Shown here: piece by piece, positions 27,032-37,748 of the stretch | Layout: every line of letters begins with the position of its first letter | Position numbering within the stretch: the stretch's first letter is position 1 | Source: an uncultured Rhodospirillaceae bacterium | GTDB taxonomy: Bacteria; Pseudomonadota; Alphaproteobacteria; UBA8366 | DNA: 53,041 bases | Assembly: GCA_913043025.1 (NCBI GenBank) | Contig: CAJWLM010000019.1 | Coordinates: 1-53,041, forward strand | Reading direction: 5' to 3' | Notes under the pieces: generated by a model | Told to the model about the DNA's origin: nothing | Database searches by the model: none | What the model saw: only the letters and a program-made list of their open reading frames with translations | Made by a program: the position numbers and the translations under genes

Positions 27032-27817
27032 ATGGTTATGAAGAATGACCTCGTAAGCCTTGCTGAAGTAGCGTCGGCACTCGCGGATGTGAGCGGCGCT
27101 ATACTGCGCAAGTACTTTCGGGCGTCTTTTGACGTTGAGATAAAAGGTGATGAAAGTCCGGTTACAATCGCTGATAGGAATGCAGAAGCAGCCATTATAC
27201 AGCGCATTGAAAAAATTTTCCCCGAACATGGTATAATTGGTGAGGAGTTTGGAGCGATTCGCGAGACTGCTTCACATGTCTGGGTATTGGACCCTATTGA
27301 TGGTACGCAATCGTTTATTACGGGCATGCCAATTTTTGGTACATTGATTGCGTTGGTGGTAGAAGGAATTCCTAAGATCGGGGTCATCGACCAGCCTGTA
27401 ATAGGTGAACGTTGGCTTGGCATCTGTGGTGTCGGGTCAACTTTTAACGGCAACGTGGTGGCGACTAAGCCTTTTTCACCGCTAAGCGAATCGTCCATGT
27501 ACTCTACACATCCGTCTATGTTTGACGGTTCGTCTGACGAAGTTAAATTTTCTCGATTGAGCTCAGCAGTTAGACAAACGCGGTTTGGTGGAGATTGCTA
27601 TGCGTACGGGCTGCTTGCGTCTGGTTTTGTTGATCTTGTTGTTGAGGCTAAGATGAAACCATACGATTACATGGCTTTAGTTCCGGTGATAGAGGGTGCC
27701 GGCGGCACTGTCTGTGATTGGACGGGCAAACCGCTGGGGATTGCTTCAGACGGGCACGTCCTTGCGGCAGCGAATATAGAAACCAGAGATGAAGCTCTGC
27801 AGTATTTGAGCTCATGA
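27032..27817 (+). CDS. Inositol monophosphatase-family enzyme, probably histidinol-phosphatase (HisN type)
   Basis: This is a Mg/Li-type IMPase fold phosphatase of 261 residues. Motifs include DESPVTIADRNAE (metal), GEEFG (catalytic Glu), WVLDPIDGTQSFI (double-Asp metal site) and the C-terminal KPYDYMALVPVIEGAGG, where the substrate-side Asp of this family usually sits. FGGDCYAYGLLASGFVDLVVE matches HisN-type proteins better than SuhB inositol phosphatases. The reaction would be histidinol-phosphate to histidinol in histidine synthesis. Substrate assignment is by resemblance. The start is ATG 27032 or ATG 27038. It may be cotranscribed with the cytochrome gene. Confidence 0.82.
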   Translation: MVMKNDLVSLAEVASALADVSGAILRKYFRASFDVEIKGDESPVTIADRNAEAAIIQRIEKIFPEHGIIGEEFGAIRETASHVWVLDPIDGTQSFITGMPIFGTLIALVVEGIPKIGVIDQPVIGERWLGICGVGSTFNGNVVATKPFSPLSESSMYSTHPSMFDGSSDEVKFSRLSSAVRQTRFGGDCYAYGLLASGFVDLVVEAKMKPYDYMALVPVIEGAGGTVCDWTGKPLGIASDGHVLAAANIETRDEALQYLSS

Positions 27818-27871
27818 TTTGATGCATTGATGTTGCTTGAATTCATATCTCCACCTACTTAAACCTTTGTG

Positions 27872-29740
27872 ATGAAACTTTTGAAATCTATATTTTTCTT
27901 TTTAGGCGCTGCTCTGATTGTGTTTTCGAACTACGGTGTGGGTTATTCATCTGATCACTGGTTTCGTGGACACGGCATTGCGATGCACGGAAAATTGAAA
28001 TACCCAGATAATTTCAGAAATTTTGAGTATGTGAATCCAGGGGCTCCAAAGGGGGGCACTGTGCGTCTTGGCTCTATCGGTGGATACGATACTTTTAACA
28101 CCTTCATCATAAAAGGTCGGAAGGCGGCAGGTTTAAATAGAATATATGATACTTTAATGGAAAGTTCAGCTGACGAACCATTTTCTATGTATGGGGTATT
28201 AGCTGAGTCCATTGAAGTCCCAAAAGACAGATCTTGGACTATTTTTACTCTACGTAAGGAAGCCTATTGGCACGATGGGCGTCCCATCTCTGCAGCTGAT
28301 TTGATTTGGAGTTTCAAATTTCTTTTGACTAAAGGGCACCCCTATTATCGGTTTTATTATGGCAACGTGTCGAAGGTTGAGAAAATTGGCAAACGGCGAG
28401 TTAAATTTTCGTTTAAGCCAGGTAAGAACAGAGAGTTACCTCTGATCTTGGGACAGTTACAGGTTCTTCCTAAGCATTATTGGGAAAATCATGACCCAAC
28501 CAAAACAACTCTGAATCCGCCACTCGGCAGTGGTCCATATAAAATTAAAAGTTACGAGCCTAATCGTTCAATTACCTACGAAAGGGTTGAGAATTATTGG
28601 GGGCGTGAACTGCCCGTAAACCGAGGCCGTCATAATTTCAGGCAGATTATTTATGAGTATTTTCGAGACGGAACAGTCGCATTGGAGGCATTCAAAGCAG
28701 GACGGTTTGATTTCCGGCAAGAAAATTCATCGAAGGCTTGGGCAACCGGTTATAAAATTCCCGCTTTGAAGAAGGGTTTTTTGCTGAAGCGTTCCTTTAA
28801 GCATGAGCGCACACAAGGAATGCAGGGATTTGTTTTCAATACGCGCCGTCAAGTCTTCAATGACCGCAGGGTGCGCGAGGCTCTAAGCTATGCCTTTGAT
28901 TTTGAATGGTCCAACAAAACCCTGTTCTATAGTCAATATAAGCGTACAGAGAGCTTTTTCGCTAATTCTGAATTGTCTGCATTAGGGATCCCCTCGGCAG
29001 AAGAACTTGTCATATTAGAACCATACCGTACTAAATTGCCTCAAGAAGTTTTTAGTTCTTCTTATACTGCTCCTAAAACCAATGGATCAGGGAATAACCG
29101 AGACAATCTTCGTAAGGCTCGCAATCTATTAATTGGGGCGGGTTGGAAATTTGACAGAGGCCTGCGGAGGCTTGTTCACCAGGAGTCTGGCCTTCCACTC
29201 GAGTTTGAGATCCTTCTAGTAAGCCCCTTATTTGAAAGGATAGCTCTGCCGTTCAAGAAAAACCTGGAAAAGCTCGGGATAATCGCGCATGTGCGAACTG
29301 TGGACACAGCGCAGTATCAGAAACGCACCCAGAGTTTTGATTTTGATATGGTTGTTACGACTTGGGGACAGAGCTCCTCGCCTGGCAACGAGCAGAGGAT
29401 GTATTGGACATCTAATGCTGCAGACAGAACTGGTAGCCGTAACCTTTCTGGGCTTAAGAATAATGTTGTAGATGAGTTAGTCGAAGAATTGATTGCAGCG
29501 CCAGACCGGAAAAAACTTGTCGCTCATAGCCAAGCCTTGGATAGGGTTTTACTTTGGCAGCATTTGGTGATACCGCACTGGCATACTGATAAAGATCGAA
29601 TCGTTTATTGGAAGAAATTTGGTATGCCAGTAGTAACTCCCAAGAACGGCATAGTTTTTTCTGCATGGTGGATTGATTCGAAGAAAGATTTCGCACTACG
29701 CCGTGCAGGTTATGGTGCTGCGATGAGGGGGGGGCGCTAA
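27872..29740 (+). CDS. yejA: ABC transporter substrate-binding protein, family 5 (YejA-like)
   Basis: This is a periplasmic solute-binding protein for oligopeptide-like ligands (the family includes the microcin C importer YejA). The product has 622 residues. The N-terminal signal peptide [21 protein letters not shown] is followed by the YejA-type [12 protein letters not shown] and then the SBP_bac_5 core: [36 protein letters not shown] and [23 protein letters not shown] 27872 is chosen; a GTG directly before it is possible. A small hairpin overlaps the stop codon. It is the first gene of yejABEF. Confidence 0.93.
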   Translation: MKLLKSIFFFLGAALIVFSNYGVGYSSDHWFRGHGIAMHGKLKYPDNFRNFEYVNPGAPKGGTVRLGSIGGYDTFNTFIIKGRKAAGLNRIYDTLMESSADEPFSMYGVLAESIEVPKDRSWTIFTLRKEAYWHDGRPISAADLIWSFKFLLTKGHPYYRFYYGNVSKVEKIGKRRVKFSFKPGKNRELPLILGQLQVLPKHYWENHDPTKTTLNPPLGSGPYKIKSYEPNRSITYERVENYWGRELPVNRGRHNFRQIIYEYFRDGTVALEAFKAGRFDFRQENSSKAWATGYKIPALKKGFLLKRSFKHERTQGMQGFVFNTRRQVFNDRRVREALSYAFDFEWSNKTLFYSQYKRTESFFANSELSALGIPSAEELVILEPYRTKLPQEVFSSSYTAPKTNGSGNNRDNLRKARNLLIGAGWKFDRGLRRLVHQESGLPLEFEILLVSPLFERIALPFKKNLEKLGIIAHVRTVDTAQYQKRTQSFDFDMVVTTWGQSSSPGNEQRMYWTSNAADRTGSRNLSGLKNNVVDELVEELIAAPDRKKLVAHSQALDRVLLWQHLVIPHWHTDKDRIVYWKKFGMPVVTPKNGIVFSAWWIDSKKDFALRRAGYGAAMRGGR

Positions 29741-29748
29741 GAAGCGCC
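29733..29748 (+). other. Small GC hairpin over the yejA stop codon
   Basis: GGCGCT (29733-29738) pairs with AGCGCC (29743-29748) around an AAGA loop; the yejA TAA stop lies in it. There is no T-run. It may modestly shield the 3' end of the binding-protein message or affect ribosome passage to yejB. This is inference from position only. Confidence 0.3.
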
Positions 29749-29759
29749 TATTCGCAGTG

Positions 29760-30872
29760 ATGCTAGGCTACATCATTCGCCGACTACTCCTAATAATCCC
29801 AACCCTTTTTGGAATAATGCTTGTCAATTTCGCCATTGTGCATGTAGCTCCGGGCGGACCGGTGGAGCAGATGATAGCTGAAGTAAAGGGAACAGCAGTT
29901 TCTGCCACGGCCAGGTTCACGGGTGATACATCGCCTGAGTCAGGAAGAGAAATGCAAATGGCCACGGGCCAGCCTGGTTCAATTGAAAACAAATATCGCG
30001 GTGCACAGGGGCTTGATCCAGCTTTCATAAAGCAGCTTGAAAAGCAGTTTGGCTTTGATAAACCGGCTCACGAACGGTTTCTTTTTATGATAGGGAATTA
30101 TATTACCTTCGACTTTGGCAATAGCTACTTCCTTGATCAAAGTGTTACGTCTTTGGTAGTTGAAAAGATGCCAGTATCAATTTCTCTGGGTTTATGGAGT
30201 GCAATTTTAATTTATTTAATATCAATTCCGCTCGGTATAGCTAAGGCTGTACGGGATGGTAGTCGTTTCGATGTGTTTACAAGTACCGCGGTTATCGTTG
30301 GAAATGCTGTGCCAGGATTTTTATTTGCAATCTTACTTGTGGTGCTATTCGCGGGTGGTCGCTACCTCGATTGGTTTCCGCTGCGTGGTCTTGTTTCAAC
30401 TGATTGGCGTGAGCTCTCAACTTTTGCTTTGATAGGTGATTACCTGTGGCACATGGCACTCCCTATATTTTCCCTCGTCATCGGTGGTTTTGCGGGGCTC
30501 ACAATGTTGACGAAGAATTCTTTTCTAGATCAAATAAACCAACAGTATGTAACCACAGCGCGGGCAAAGGGTTTGACAGAAAAACGTGTTCTCTATGGCC
30601 ATATTTTTCGCAATGCTATGTTGATTGTGATTGCTGGTTTTCCAAGCGCATTTATAGGAATCCTTTTTACAGGTTCTTTGCTAATAGAAGTAATATTTTC
30701 ACTTGATGGGCTTGGGCTGTTGGGGTTTGAGGCGGCTGTCAACCGAGATTATCCAGTCCTCTTCGGCACTCTTTATTTCTTTACTTTAATAGGTCTCATT
30801 CTCCAGTTGGTAAGTGACCTCTTTTACACCATTGTTGACCCTCGTATTGACTTCGAAAGTAGAAAGATATGA
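29760..30872 (+). CDS. yejB: ABC transporter permease (YejB-like)
   Basis: This is an inner-membrane permease of the peptide/nickel (DppB/OppB) class, 370 residues. The N-terminus [31 protein letters not shown] is the family signature. A long periplasmic loop (about 35-120), characteristic of YejB, precedes five further TM segments. The EAA loop that contacts the ATPase is seen as [24 protein letters not shown] 29760 is used; a GTG at 29757 is possible. It follows yejA by 19 bp, and yejE begins right at its stop. Confidence 0.94.
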   Translation: MLGYIIRRLLLIIPTLFGIMLVNFAIVHVAPGGPVEQMIAEVKGTAVSATARFTGDTSPESGREMQMATGQPGSIENKYRGAQGLDPAFIKQLEKQFGFDKPAHERFLFMIGNYITFDFGNSYFLDQSVTSLVVEKMPVSISLGLWSAILIYLISIPLGIAKAVRDGSRFDVFTSTAVIVGNAVPGFLFAILLVVLFAGGRYLDWFPLRGLVSTDWRELSTFALIGDYLWHMALPIFSLVIGGFAGLTMLTKNSFLDQINQQYVTTARAKGLTEKRVLYGHIFRNAMLIVIAGFPSAFIGILFTGSLLIEVIFSLDGLGLLGFEAAVNRDYPVLFGTLYFFTLIGLILQLVSDLFYTIVDPRIDFESRKI

Positions 30873-31937
30873 GTGATTGAAATGGCTGGTTCTTTGGAGG
30901 TGTCGGAGGCAAAGAATTTAGGAGGTACGCCTCTTATGCAACGGCGATTAAATAATTTTCGTAAAAATAAGAGGGGTTTCTGGTCTCTGTGGGTATTTCT
31001 TTTGTTATTTGTGGTTTCATTATTTGCTGAATTTATTGCGAATGATCGACCGGTAGTTATTTGGTTTAAGGGTGATGTATATCTTCCTATTTTCGAATTC
31101 TATTCGGAAACAGATTTTGGTGGCGATTTTGAGACTGAGGCTGATTACACGGACCTGCATGTACAGAAGTTGATAGAGGCTAACGGTTGGATGATTTGGC
31201 CTCCAGTCCGCTACAGTTACGATAGCCATATCACAGATTTGGCTAGCCCCGCACCCTCTCCACCATCCACACAAAATTGGTTAGGGACAGACGATCAGGC
31301 ACGGGATGTCTTTTCTAGAATGATTTATGGTTTCCGAATATCAGTATTATTTGGTTTGGCTCTTACGATTTTCAGTTCTTTGATTGGAATAGCTGTTGGA
31401 GCAACACAGGGCTATTTTGGGGGATTGATCGATCTCGTAGGTCAGCGCGTAATAGAAATTTGGGTCGGATTACCTATGTTGTACATGTTAATTATATTAG
31501 CGAGTGTTGTGCAGCCAAATTTCTGGTGGTTACTAGGATTGATGCTGTTGTTCAGTTGGCCTGGGCTTGTGGGTGTAGTAAGAGCAGAGTTCCTTAGAGG
31601 ACGTAATTTCGAATATGTAAAAGCTGCACGTGCGCTGGGTCAGTCGAACCGGGTAATTATAATGCAGCATGTGATGCCTAACGCGATGGTTGCGACCTTA
31701 ACATTTCTGCCGTTTATTATTTCGGGTTCAGTAATCACATTAACATCCCTCGACTTCCTTGGATTCGGTCTGCCACCAGGGTCACCTTCATTGGGTGAGC
31801 TACTCAAACAAGGTAAGGATAATCTTTTTGCTCCTTGGTTGGGTATAACGGCCTTCGTTGTTATTTCAGCTATGTTATCTCTGTTAGTCTTTATTGGCGA
31901 GGCAGTGCGTGATGCCTTCGACCCTAGAAAAGGTTGA
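30873..31937 (+). CDS. yejE: ABC transporter permease (YejE-like)
   Basis: This is the second permease of the Yej importer (DppC/OppC class), 354 residues. RRLNNFRKNKRGFWSLWVF leads into TM1. A large periplasmic loop (about 55-130) contains the YejE-type GDVYLPIFEFYSETDFGGDFE element and later NWLGTDDQARDVFSRMIYGFRIS. The EAA loop is KAARALGQSNRVIIMQHVMPNAM. GTG 30873 abuts the yejB stop; ATG 30882 is the alternative start. The 3' end overlaps the likely yejF start. Confidence 0.94.
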   Translation: MIEMAGSLEVSEAKNLGGTPLMQRRLNNFRKNKRGFWSLWVFLLLFVVSLFAEFIANDRPVVIWFKGDVYLPIFEFYSETDFGGDFETEADYTDLHVQKLIEANGWMIWPPVRYSYDSHITDLASPAPSPPSTQNWLGTDDQARDVFSRMIYGFRISVLFGLALTIFSSLIGIAVGATQGYFGGLIDLVGQRVIEIWVGLPMLYMLIILASVVQPNFWWLLGLMLLFSWPGLVGVVRAEFLRGRNFEYVKAARALGQSNRVIIMQHVMPNAMVATLTFLPFIISGSVITLTSLDFLGFGLPPGSPSLGELLKQGKDNLFAPWLGITAFVVISAMLSLLVFIGEAVRDAFDPRKG

Positions 31938-33561
31938 TGCTGTGTGCCAGAAAACACTCCTTAATGTAAGCAACTTAGCAGTATCCTTTCGGTCTTCAGA
32001 TGGCGATATAGAGGCGGTGAAAGGGGTTTCTTTTAGTGTTAATAAAGGGGAAACAGTTGCGTTAGTTGGGGAGTCGGGATCTGGAAAGTCTGTGATTGCG
32101 CTCTCAATTTTACAAATACTTTCTTATACAACGGCATATCATCCGGCTGGTTCAATCAAATTTAAGAGTGATGAGCTTCTTGGTGCCGGCAGTGATATTT
32201 TAGGGCGAGTTCGTGGCAATAGAATATCAATGATTTTCCAAGAGCCTATGACAGCACTTAACCCTCTTCATACCATTGAAAAACAGATAGCTGAGTCTTT
32301 AATTCTCCACAAAGATTACCCCGGGAACCAGATTCGGAAACGGGTGATTGAGTTACTTAAGGAGGTGGGCATTCAGAATGCGGATCAGCGGCTAGGTGCT
32401 TTCCCGCACGAACTCTCAGGAGGACAGCGGCAGCGAGTAATGATTGCTATGGCACTTGCGAACGAACCCGATCTATTAATTGCAGATGAGCCAACCACCG
32501 CACTAGATGTGACATTACAGGCTCAAATTCTTGAATTACTGAAAAACCTACAGCGCAAGTTTGGGATGGCGCTCCTTTTCATTACTCATGATCTCGGTGT
32601 CGTTGAAAAAATTGCCGATAAGGTTTGCGTTATGGAGAAGGGCTCGATTGTAGAGTCCGGTGAGACTAAAAAGGTTTTTTCAACTCCGACACATGCTTAC
32701 ACCAAACAATTGCTCGATGCCGAACCCAAGGGGTCTAAGTCTGCAGTAGACACTGCAGCGCCAGTTTTATTGGAAAGCAAAGAGATCAAGGTTTGGTTTC
32801 CGATAAGAAAAGGATTGTTGCGCCGCGTTGTGGATCATGTGCGCGCTGTTGATGGTATGAATATCAAAATTCATGAAGGGGAGACAGTTGGTGTTGTTGG
32901 TGAGTCAGGCTCTGGAAAGACCACTCTCGGCATGGCCCTACTTAAGTTGCAGAATAGTGAGGGTATTCTTAGATTCGATGGGGAAGATCTGCAAAATCTT
33001 AAAGCAAATGGGATGCGTCCTTTTAGACGGCAGATGCAAGTTGTTTTTCAAGATCCGTTCGGTAGCTTGAGTCCGCGGATGACCGTTGGCCAGATTGTAG
33101 AGGAAGGTTTACGTATCCATGAAATTGGAAAAAATAAACGCAAACGTGATGACTTGGTCGTCAATGTTCTGGAAGAAGTCGGTATTCAATCGGTCGATCG
33201 AAATCGTTATCCCCACGAATTTTCTGGAGGTCAGCGTCAGCGTATTGCTATCGCGCGGGCATTGGTTTTAAGGCCGCGGTTTATTGTGTTGGATGAACCC
33301 ACATCAGCGCTTGACCGTTCGGTTCAGGCTCAAATTGTAGACCTTCTTCGCACGTTACAAGTCAGATATAAACTTGCCTATCTATTTATAAGTCACGACC
33401 TAAAAGTAGTAAAAGCTCTTGCTGATAGAGTGATAGTTATGAGGCACGGAAAGTTGGTTGAAGAGGGTAATTCATCCCGTATATTTGAGGCGCCACGCGA
33501 TCCTTATACTCGAGAGCTTATAATGGCAGCTTTTCAGAATGAGACCACTAGTGAGTTTTAA
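31912..33561 (+). CDS. yejF: ABC transporter ATP-binding protein, two fused ATPase domains (YejF-like)
   Basis: This is the cytoplasmic ATPase energising the Yej importer, about 549 residues with two complete nucleotide-binding domains. NBD1 has Walker [13 protein letters not shown], signature [16 protein letters not shown], Walker [13 protein letters not shown] and the H-loop in FITHDLG. NBD2 repeats these with [41 protein letters not shown] and FISHDLK. The start is uncertain: ATG 31912 overlaps yejE by 26 bp, while GTG 31942, five bases after the yejE stop with AAAAGG upstream, also looks good. Confidence 0.94.
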   Translation: MPSTLEKVDAVCQKTLLNVSNLAVSFRSSDGDIEAVKGVSFSVNKGETVALVGESGSGKSVIALSILQILSYTTAYHPAGSIKFKSDELLGAGSDILGRVRGNRISMIFQEPMTALNPLHTIEKQIAESLILHKDYPGNQIRKRVIELLKEVGIQNADQRLGAFPHELSGGQRQRVMIAMALANEPDLLIADEPTTALDVTLQAQILELLKNLQRKFGMALLFITHDLGVVEKIADKVCVMEKGSIVESGETKKVFSTPTHAYTKQLLDAEPKGSKSAVDTAAPVLLESKEIKVWFPIRKGLLRRVVDHVRAVDGMNIKIHEGETVGVVGESGSGKTTLGMALLKLQNSEGILRFDGEDLQNLKANGMRPFRRQMQVVFQDPFGSLSPRMTVGQIVEEGLRIHEIGKNKRKRDDLVVNVLEEVGIQSVDRNRYPHEFSGGQRQRIAIARALVLRPRFIVLDEPTSALDRSVQAQIVDLLRTLQVRYKLAYLFISHDLKVVKALADRVIVMRHGKLVEEGNSSRIFEAPRDPYTRELIMAAFQNETTSEF

Positions 33562-33592
33562 GAATTAAACCGTAAAGAATAGGCCGGCAGTA

Positions 33593-34528
33593 ATGGCATT
33601 AATATTTTTCTCAAAGGATGATGTTGATAGGTTTGAGCCTTGGAAAAAAGCCCTAAAGGAAGTGCTGCCCGATCTTGATGTACGTTCTTGGAAACAGCCC
33701 GGCAATATCGGTGAAATTGAATTTGCTTTAGTTTGGAACCCCCCCCCAGGGATGTTGGGGACATTCCCTAACCTGAGGGCTGTATTCTCTGTTGGTGCCG
33801 GAGTCGATTCTCTCCTCAATGACCCAGAATTACCAGCAGGGGTCCCCGTATGTCGAATGGTAGATGATTCGCTTACTCAAGGAATGGTTGAATATTCAAT
33901 CCTTCACGTATTGAGGCATCATCGGAACCAGCCGCTTTTGGAAAAAAATCAGCGCGCAGCAAAATGGAGTACTTTTTCTTCCCCACTGGCATCAGAGCGT
34001 AGGGTTGGGATAATGGGACTTGGTGCTATCGGGGGGCCAACCGCTAAAGCAATATCGGGGTTGGGTTTCGAGACCATAGGGTGGTCTAGAAACCCAAAAG
34101 AAATAGTCGGCGTGGAGTGTATGCATGGGAAAAAGGGTATGAAAGACTTCCTGAGCGGCACCGAGATTGTAGTTTGCTTGCTTCCACTCACACCTGAGAC
34201 TGAAGATATCCTCAATAAAGATTTATTCGCGCAATTACCAATGGGGGCAACCCTAATTAATGCGGGCCGCGGAGGTCAGCAGGTTGAGGAGGATATACTG
34301 GAAGCACTCGATAGTGGCCAACTGAGCCACGTCACGCTTGACGTATTTCGCGACGAACCACTGCCTCCTTACCATCCATTTTGGAAACATTCTAAGGTTA
34401 CCGTTACGCCACACAACGCAGCGGTTACTCAACCAAAAACAGCAGCCATACTACTAGCAAATAATATCAACCGACTAAATGCATCTCAACCGCTTATAAA
34501 CATTGTTGATATTTCAGTTGGTTATTGA
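33593..34528 (+). CDS. ghrA: Glyoxylate/hydroxypyruvate reductase A-like 2-hydroxyacid dehydrogenase
   Basis: This NAD(P)H-dependent reductase of glyoxylate or hydroxypyruvate has 311 residues, matching GhrA. The N-terminal catalytic part has FALVWNPPPGMLGTFPNLRAVFSVGAGVDSL. The Rossmann motif is GIMGLGAIGGPTAKAI. The catalytic set appears as the Arg in INAGRGGQ, an acidic residue in DVFRDEPLP and the His in VTPHNAAVT. It starts 31 bp after yejF on the same strand and may be cotranscribed with the peptide importer, which is not an obvious functional pair. Confidence 0.88.
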   Translation: MALIFFSKDDVDRFEPWKKALKEVLPDLDVRSWKQPGNIGEIEFALVWNPPPGMLGTFPNLRAVFSVGAGVDSLLNDPELPAGVPVCRMVDDSLTQGMVEYSILHVLRHHRNQPLLEKNQRAAKWSTFSSPLASERRVGIMGLGAIGGPTAKAISGLGFETIGWSRNPKEIVGVECMHGKKGMKDFLSGTEIVVCLLPLTPETEDILNKDLFAQLPMGATLINAGRGGQQVEEDILEALDSGQLSHVTLDVFRDEPLPPYHPFWKHSKVTVTPHNAAVTQPKTAAILLANNINRLNASQPLINIVDISVGY

Positions 34529-34661
34529 TGAGCGTCAGCATTAGGTGATTTTTCAGGTTATCGATGCGAAAATAAGAGGCTAGCAAATCTCTTCTGAGGG
34601 TTTTTTAAGTTCCTTTCTATAATATTTAGATCACATTCATTCAGCCATTTTCTGACATAGA

Positions 34662-36050
34662 TTACTTTGAGTATTTCTTCTCAAGCATAGCATATACCGC
34701 ACGTAAACCCATTGCCTCACCGCCAACTGGCCTTCCGACTCGATTGATAGGGTTCCATCCGTAAATATCAAAGTGTGCCCAAGCAATATTATCGCTGACA
34801 AATTCCTTTAAAAAAAGTGCTGCCGTGATGGCGCCAGCAAAGCGACTTTGCCCAGCATTATTTATGTCAGCAATTTTACTGTCGAGGAAACGTCGATATG
34901 GCTTCCAAAGGGGAAGCCGCCAAACCGGGTCATCACATTGTTCCGCCCCGGCTGCTATATCCTCAGCAAGTATATCATTGTTACTAAACATAGCAGCAAG
35001 GTCTGGGCCAAGCGCGATTCGGGCGGCGCCGGTGAGAGTAGCAAAATTTATCACAATATCCGGGTTTTCAGCACTTGCTTCAGTTAGTGCGTCTCCTAGA
35101 ATTAGACGTCCCTCTGCATCAGTGTTTCCAATCTCAACGGACATGCCGTCGCGTGTTTTGAGCACATCCATAGGCCGAAATGCATCACCGGAGACACTAT
35201 TTTCTACTGCTGGAATTAGGATGCGCAGGCGAATATTTAGTCGGTTAGCCATTATAAGTTGACCAAGGCCGAGCGCATGTGCCGCGCCTCCCATGTCTTT
35301 TTTCATCATGAGCATTCCGCTCGAAGGCTTAAGATCAAGGCCGCCAGTATCGAAGCATACCCCTTTACCAACAAGCGTAACCTTTGGCCAGTTTGGCTTC
35401 CCCCAAATAATGTCGATAAGCCTTGGTGCACGCTTTGATGCTCGGCCAACGGCGTGAACCATTGGATAATTATCCCTTAAAAGATCGTTTCCTGTGGTTA
35501 CCGTGCATGCGGCATTGAAACGATCAGCTATGTCTTTTGCACATGCAGCCAACTCGCCAGGCCCCATATCAGATGCTGGTGTATTGATGAGATCTCTTGT
35601 CAGATAAACGGCCTGCGCCGTATTTGAAATGGCCGTCAACGTCGGTGAGGCCGCAACGGCTAGCTTGGATATAGGTTTTTTTGATGGTCTGTAGCGATTG
35701 AATGCGTAACTGCCTAGGGCCCAACCAAGAGTTGCATTATTTAGGTCGGTATCATTTGGTTTTCCCCCAATAGAGTAGGTAGCAGACGCTAAATGTTCTG
35801 CTGCCTCACCCCAAGACCAAATATCATTTTTCCCTACAGTCCCCAAAAGTGCACCTAACGGTTTACCTCCGTCCCCAGGTGGAAGGATGAGAGACTTACC
35901 AGGGTCCGCGTAAAATCCGGTCTTTTTTACCCAATTTGCCAATTGGCCAGACTGAGAGGTTAGCCAATCACTGAAAGTGTCCTTAGTGACGGGGGTTATT
36001 TCAACCGGTTGTTCTTGCGCCTCAGTTGTAAAACAATCTAAAAAAACCAA
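34662..36050 (-). CDS. Leucyl aminopeptidase family (M17) metallopeptidase
   Basis: This is a cytosolic di-zinc aminopeptidase, 462 residues. The catalytic C-terminal domain has VTLVGKGVCFDTGGLDLKP (metal-binding Lys and Asp), MKKDMGGAAHALG and the family signature NTDAEGRLILGDAL (about residue 320). The N-terminal domain is shorter and divergent compared with PepA, as in the alphaproteobacterial PepA-like subgroup. The start is TTG 36050, preceded by GAGG at five bases; no in-frame ATG is near. It follows thiE by 78 bp on the same strand. Confidence 0.9.
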   Translation of the reverse strand: MVFLDCFTTEAQEQPVEITPVTKDTFSDWLTSQSGQLANWVKKTGFYADPGKSLILPPGDGGKPLGALLGTVGKNDIWSWGEAAEHLASATYSIGGKPNDTDLNNATLGWALGSYAFNRYRPSKKPISKLAVAASPTLTAISNTAQAVYLTRDLINTPASDMGPGELAACAKDIADRFNAACTVTTGNDLLRDNYPMVHAVGRASKRAPRLIDIIWGKPNWPKVTLVGKGVCFDTGGLDLKPSSGMLMMKKDMGGAAHALGLGQLIMANRLNIRLRILIPAVENSVSGDAFRPMDVLKTRDGMSVEIGNTDAEGRLILGDALTEASAENPDIVINFATLTGAARIALGPDLAAMFSNNDILAEDIAAGAEQCDDPVWRLPLWKPYRRFLDSKIADINNAGQSRFAGAITAALFLKEFVSDNIAWAHFDIYGWNPINRVGRPVGGEAMGLRAVYAMLEKKYSK

Positions 36051-36128
36051 TCTAACCTCGTTAAATTTAAAAAATTCATTTGCTCTTTTAATAATTTACT
36101 CGTGCTGAGAGCTTACGGCAACAATGTG

Positions 36129-36746
36129 CTAACCGTGCCAAGCAGAAACTATATCATTAACTTTTTGTGCGGGATCATCTGCCCGCATAACACTTCCCAT
36201 AACAGCGACCCCCGCAGCGCCTCCCTTGCGAAGTTGGGCAACGTTTGAAGGCTCTATTCCACCAAGAGCCAGTGTAGGCATTGGCAGTGAACGCGCGATT
36301 TCCTTGAAACCTTTCACACCTATTGCAGGTCCGTATCCGGGCTTACTGGCTGTATTAAATACGGGGCTTACAGTGACATAGTCGGCTCCTATTGCGGCTT
36401 TCCCTTCGATAATATTGTGAACAGAAACTCCGATTAATGATTGCTGGCCCAGCTGTAGTCGAAGGGAACAGAAATCATATTTTTTTTGCGGCAGGTGAAC
36501 GCCTGCCGCATCCCCCAAATTAGCGGCCTTTACGTCGGCATTGATTGTAACCACCGCGCCGAAAGGCTTTGCTTGCCGAATAATATCAGACAATAATTTT
36601 TGGCAAGTTTTTGGGCCAATATTTTTCTCTCGAATCATAACCCATCGACATCCACCTTCAAAAGCAGCAGCGACCACGTCAACCAGTGGGCAAGTGGCCT
36701 GACTCTGGTCGGTGATTAGTAACAAAGGTGGAGAAGGCAAATTCAC
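36129..36746 (-). CDS. thiE: Thiamine phosphate synthase
   Basis: ThiE couples HMP-pyrophosphate with carboxythiazole phosphate to make thiamine phosphate. It is a TIM barrel of 205 residues. Visible elements are [17 protein letters not shown], the pyrophosphate/Mg region [19 protein letters not shown], and [20 protein letters not shown] followed by ALGGIEPSN. The start GTG 36746 overlaps the thiG stop by four bases (GTGA), so translation is coupled. It is the last gene of thiOSGE. Confidence 0.92.
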   Translation of the reverse strand: MNLPSPPLLLITDQSQATCPLVDVVAAAFEGGCRWVMIREKNIGPKTCQKLLSDIIRQAKPFGAVVTINADVKAANLGDAAGVHLPQKKYDFCSLRLQLGQQSLIGVSVHNIIEGKAAIGADYVTVSPVFNTASKPGYGPAIGVKGFKEIARSLPMPTLALGGIEPSNVAQLRKGGAAGVAVMGSVMRADDPAQKVNDIVSAWHG

Positions 36747-37525
36747 GTACTGATTAAGCCATCTTCGGGGCTCGAAGCCTGCGCATAACGTTTTTTCGGT
36801 ATACGCCCAGCACTATATGCTAAACGTCCAGCATCTATTGCTTGCCTCATAGCCTTGGCCATCATTGTCGGATTATGAGCTCGCGAAATGGCTGAAGCGA
36901 GCAGCACGCCGTCGCAGCCGAGTTCCATTGCCAAAGCTGCGTCAGAGGCAGTCCCGATGCCGGCGTCCACGATCACCGGGATGGAGACTGAGCTCCGAAT
37001 TATCTCGATGTTATAGGGATTCAGAATCCCCATTCCTGATCCTATAGGTGCACCAAGAGGCATAACAGCGGCACACCCAAGATCGGCAAGTTTTTTGCAA
37101 GTGACCGGATCATCGGTGCAATAAGGTAGCACCGTAAAATCAGCGCGAATTAACTCTGATGCTGCGGTCAACAGATGTTCAGCATCAGGATACAGCGTGT
37201 CTCGATCGCCAATTACCTCGAGCTTAACCCAAGTTGTACCAAGCGCTTCCCGGGCCAGTTCAGCGGTGAGCACTGCGTCCTTTGCAGTGTAGCAACCTGC
37301 GGTATTGGGTAGTATAAAATAATCATCTTCGAGAAGATCCAGTATATTTTCTCCTGCACCGCTAAGGTCGACCCTGCGAATTGCAACAGTGACAATATCT
37401 GCACCACTACCCTCAATTGATTCGAGCATTACCTGATTATTGGGGAAACCAGAACTGCCAATAAGTAATCGTGAAGAGAAATCTCTTCCTGCAATCTTAA
37501 ATTTTTCTTGATCATGCATACCCAT
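36743..37525 (-). CDS. thiG: Thiazole synthase
   Basis: ThiG builds the thiazole phosphate ring from deoxyxylulose phosphate, dehydroglycine and ThiS thiocarboxylate. The 260-residue barrel shows [37 protein letters not shown], and the Schiff-base lysine in [11 protein letters not shown] (about residue 105). [25 protein letters not shown] forms the C-terminal phosphate site. The C-terminus is followed by the overlapping thiE start. It begins three bases after thiS. Confidence 0.96.
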   Translation of the reverse strand: MGMHDQEKFKIAGRDFSSRLLIGSSGFPNNQVMLESIEGSGADIVTVAIRRVDLSGAGENILDLLEDDYFILPNTAGCYTAKDAVLTAELAREALGTTWVKLEVIGDRDTLYPDAEHLLTAASELIRADFTVLPYCTDDPVTCKKLADLGCAAVMPLGAPIGSGMGILNPYNIEIIRSSVSIPVIVDAGIGTASDAALAMELGCDGVLLASAISRAHNPTMMAKAMRQAIDAGRLAYSAGRIPKKRYAQASSPEDGLIST

Positions 37526-37528
37526 TAT

Positions 37529-37738
37529 TTAACCCCCGGGCGCAGGTTGGACGATTTCGACGGAGTCACCGGTCTTGACTTTTGTGACAGACCAGCTTTG
37601 GCGGGGGATAACACTTCCATTTATGGCCACTGCTACAAATTTTGCCGTAGGATTTATCGATTCAGTTATAAGAAGGTCAACCACAGTGGCTGCCTCAATC
37701 TTCCGTTTTTCTCCATTTATGGTTATTTTTTTACTCAT
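37529..37738 (-). CDS. thiS: Sulfur carrier protein ThiS
   Basis: This is a ubiquitin-fold sulfur carrier of 69 residues ending in the required Gly-Gly (PAPGG), whose terminal carboxylate is converted to thiocarboxylate. KKITINGEKRKIEAATVVDLL and FVAVAINGSVIPRQSW match the family. The start is ATG 37738. The frame is open further upstream into thiO but that is outside the family length. It lies 10 bases after thiO and three before thiG. Confidence 0.95.
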   Translation of the reverse strand: MSKKITINGEKRKIEAATVVDLLITESINPTAKFVAVAINGSVIPRQSWSVTKVKTGDSVEIVQPAPGG

Positions 37739-37748
37739 CTTAGGCACC

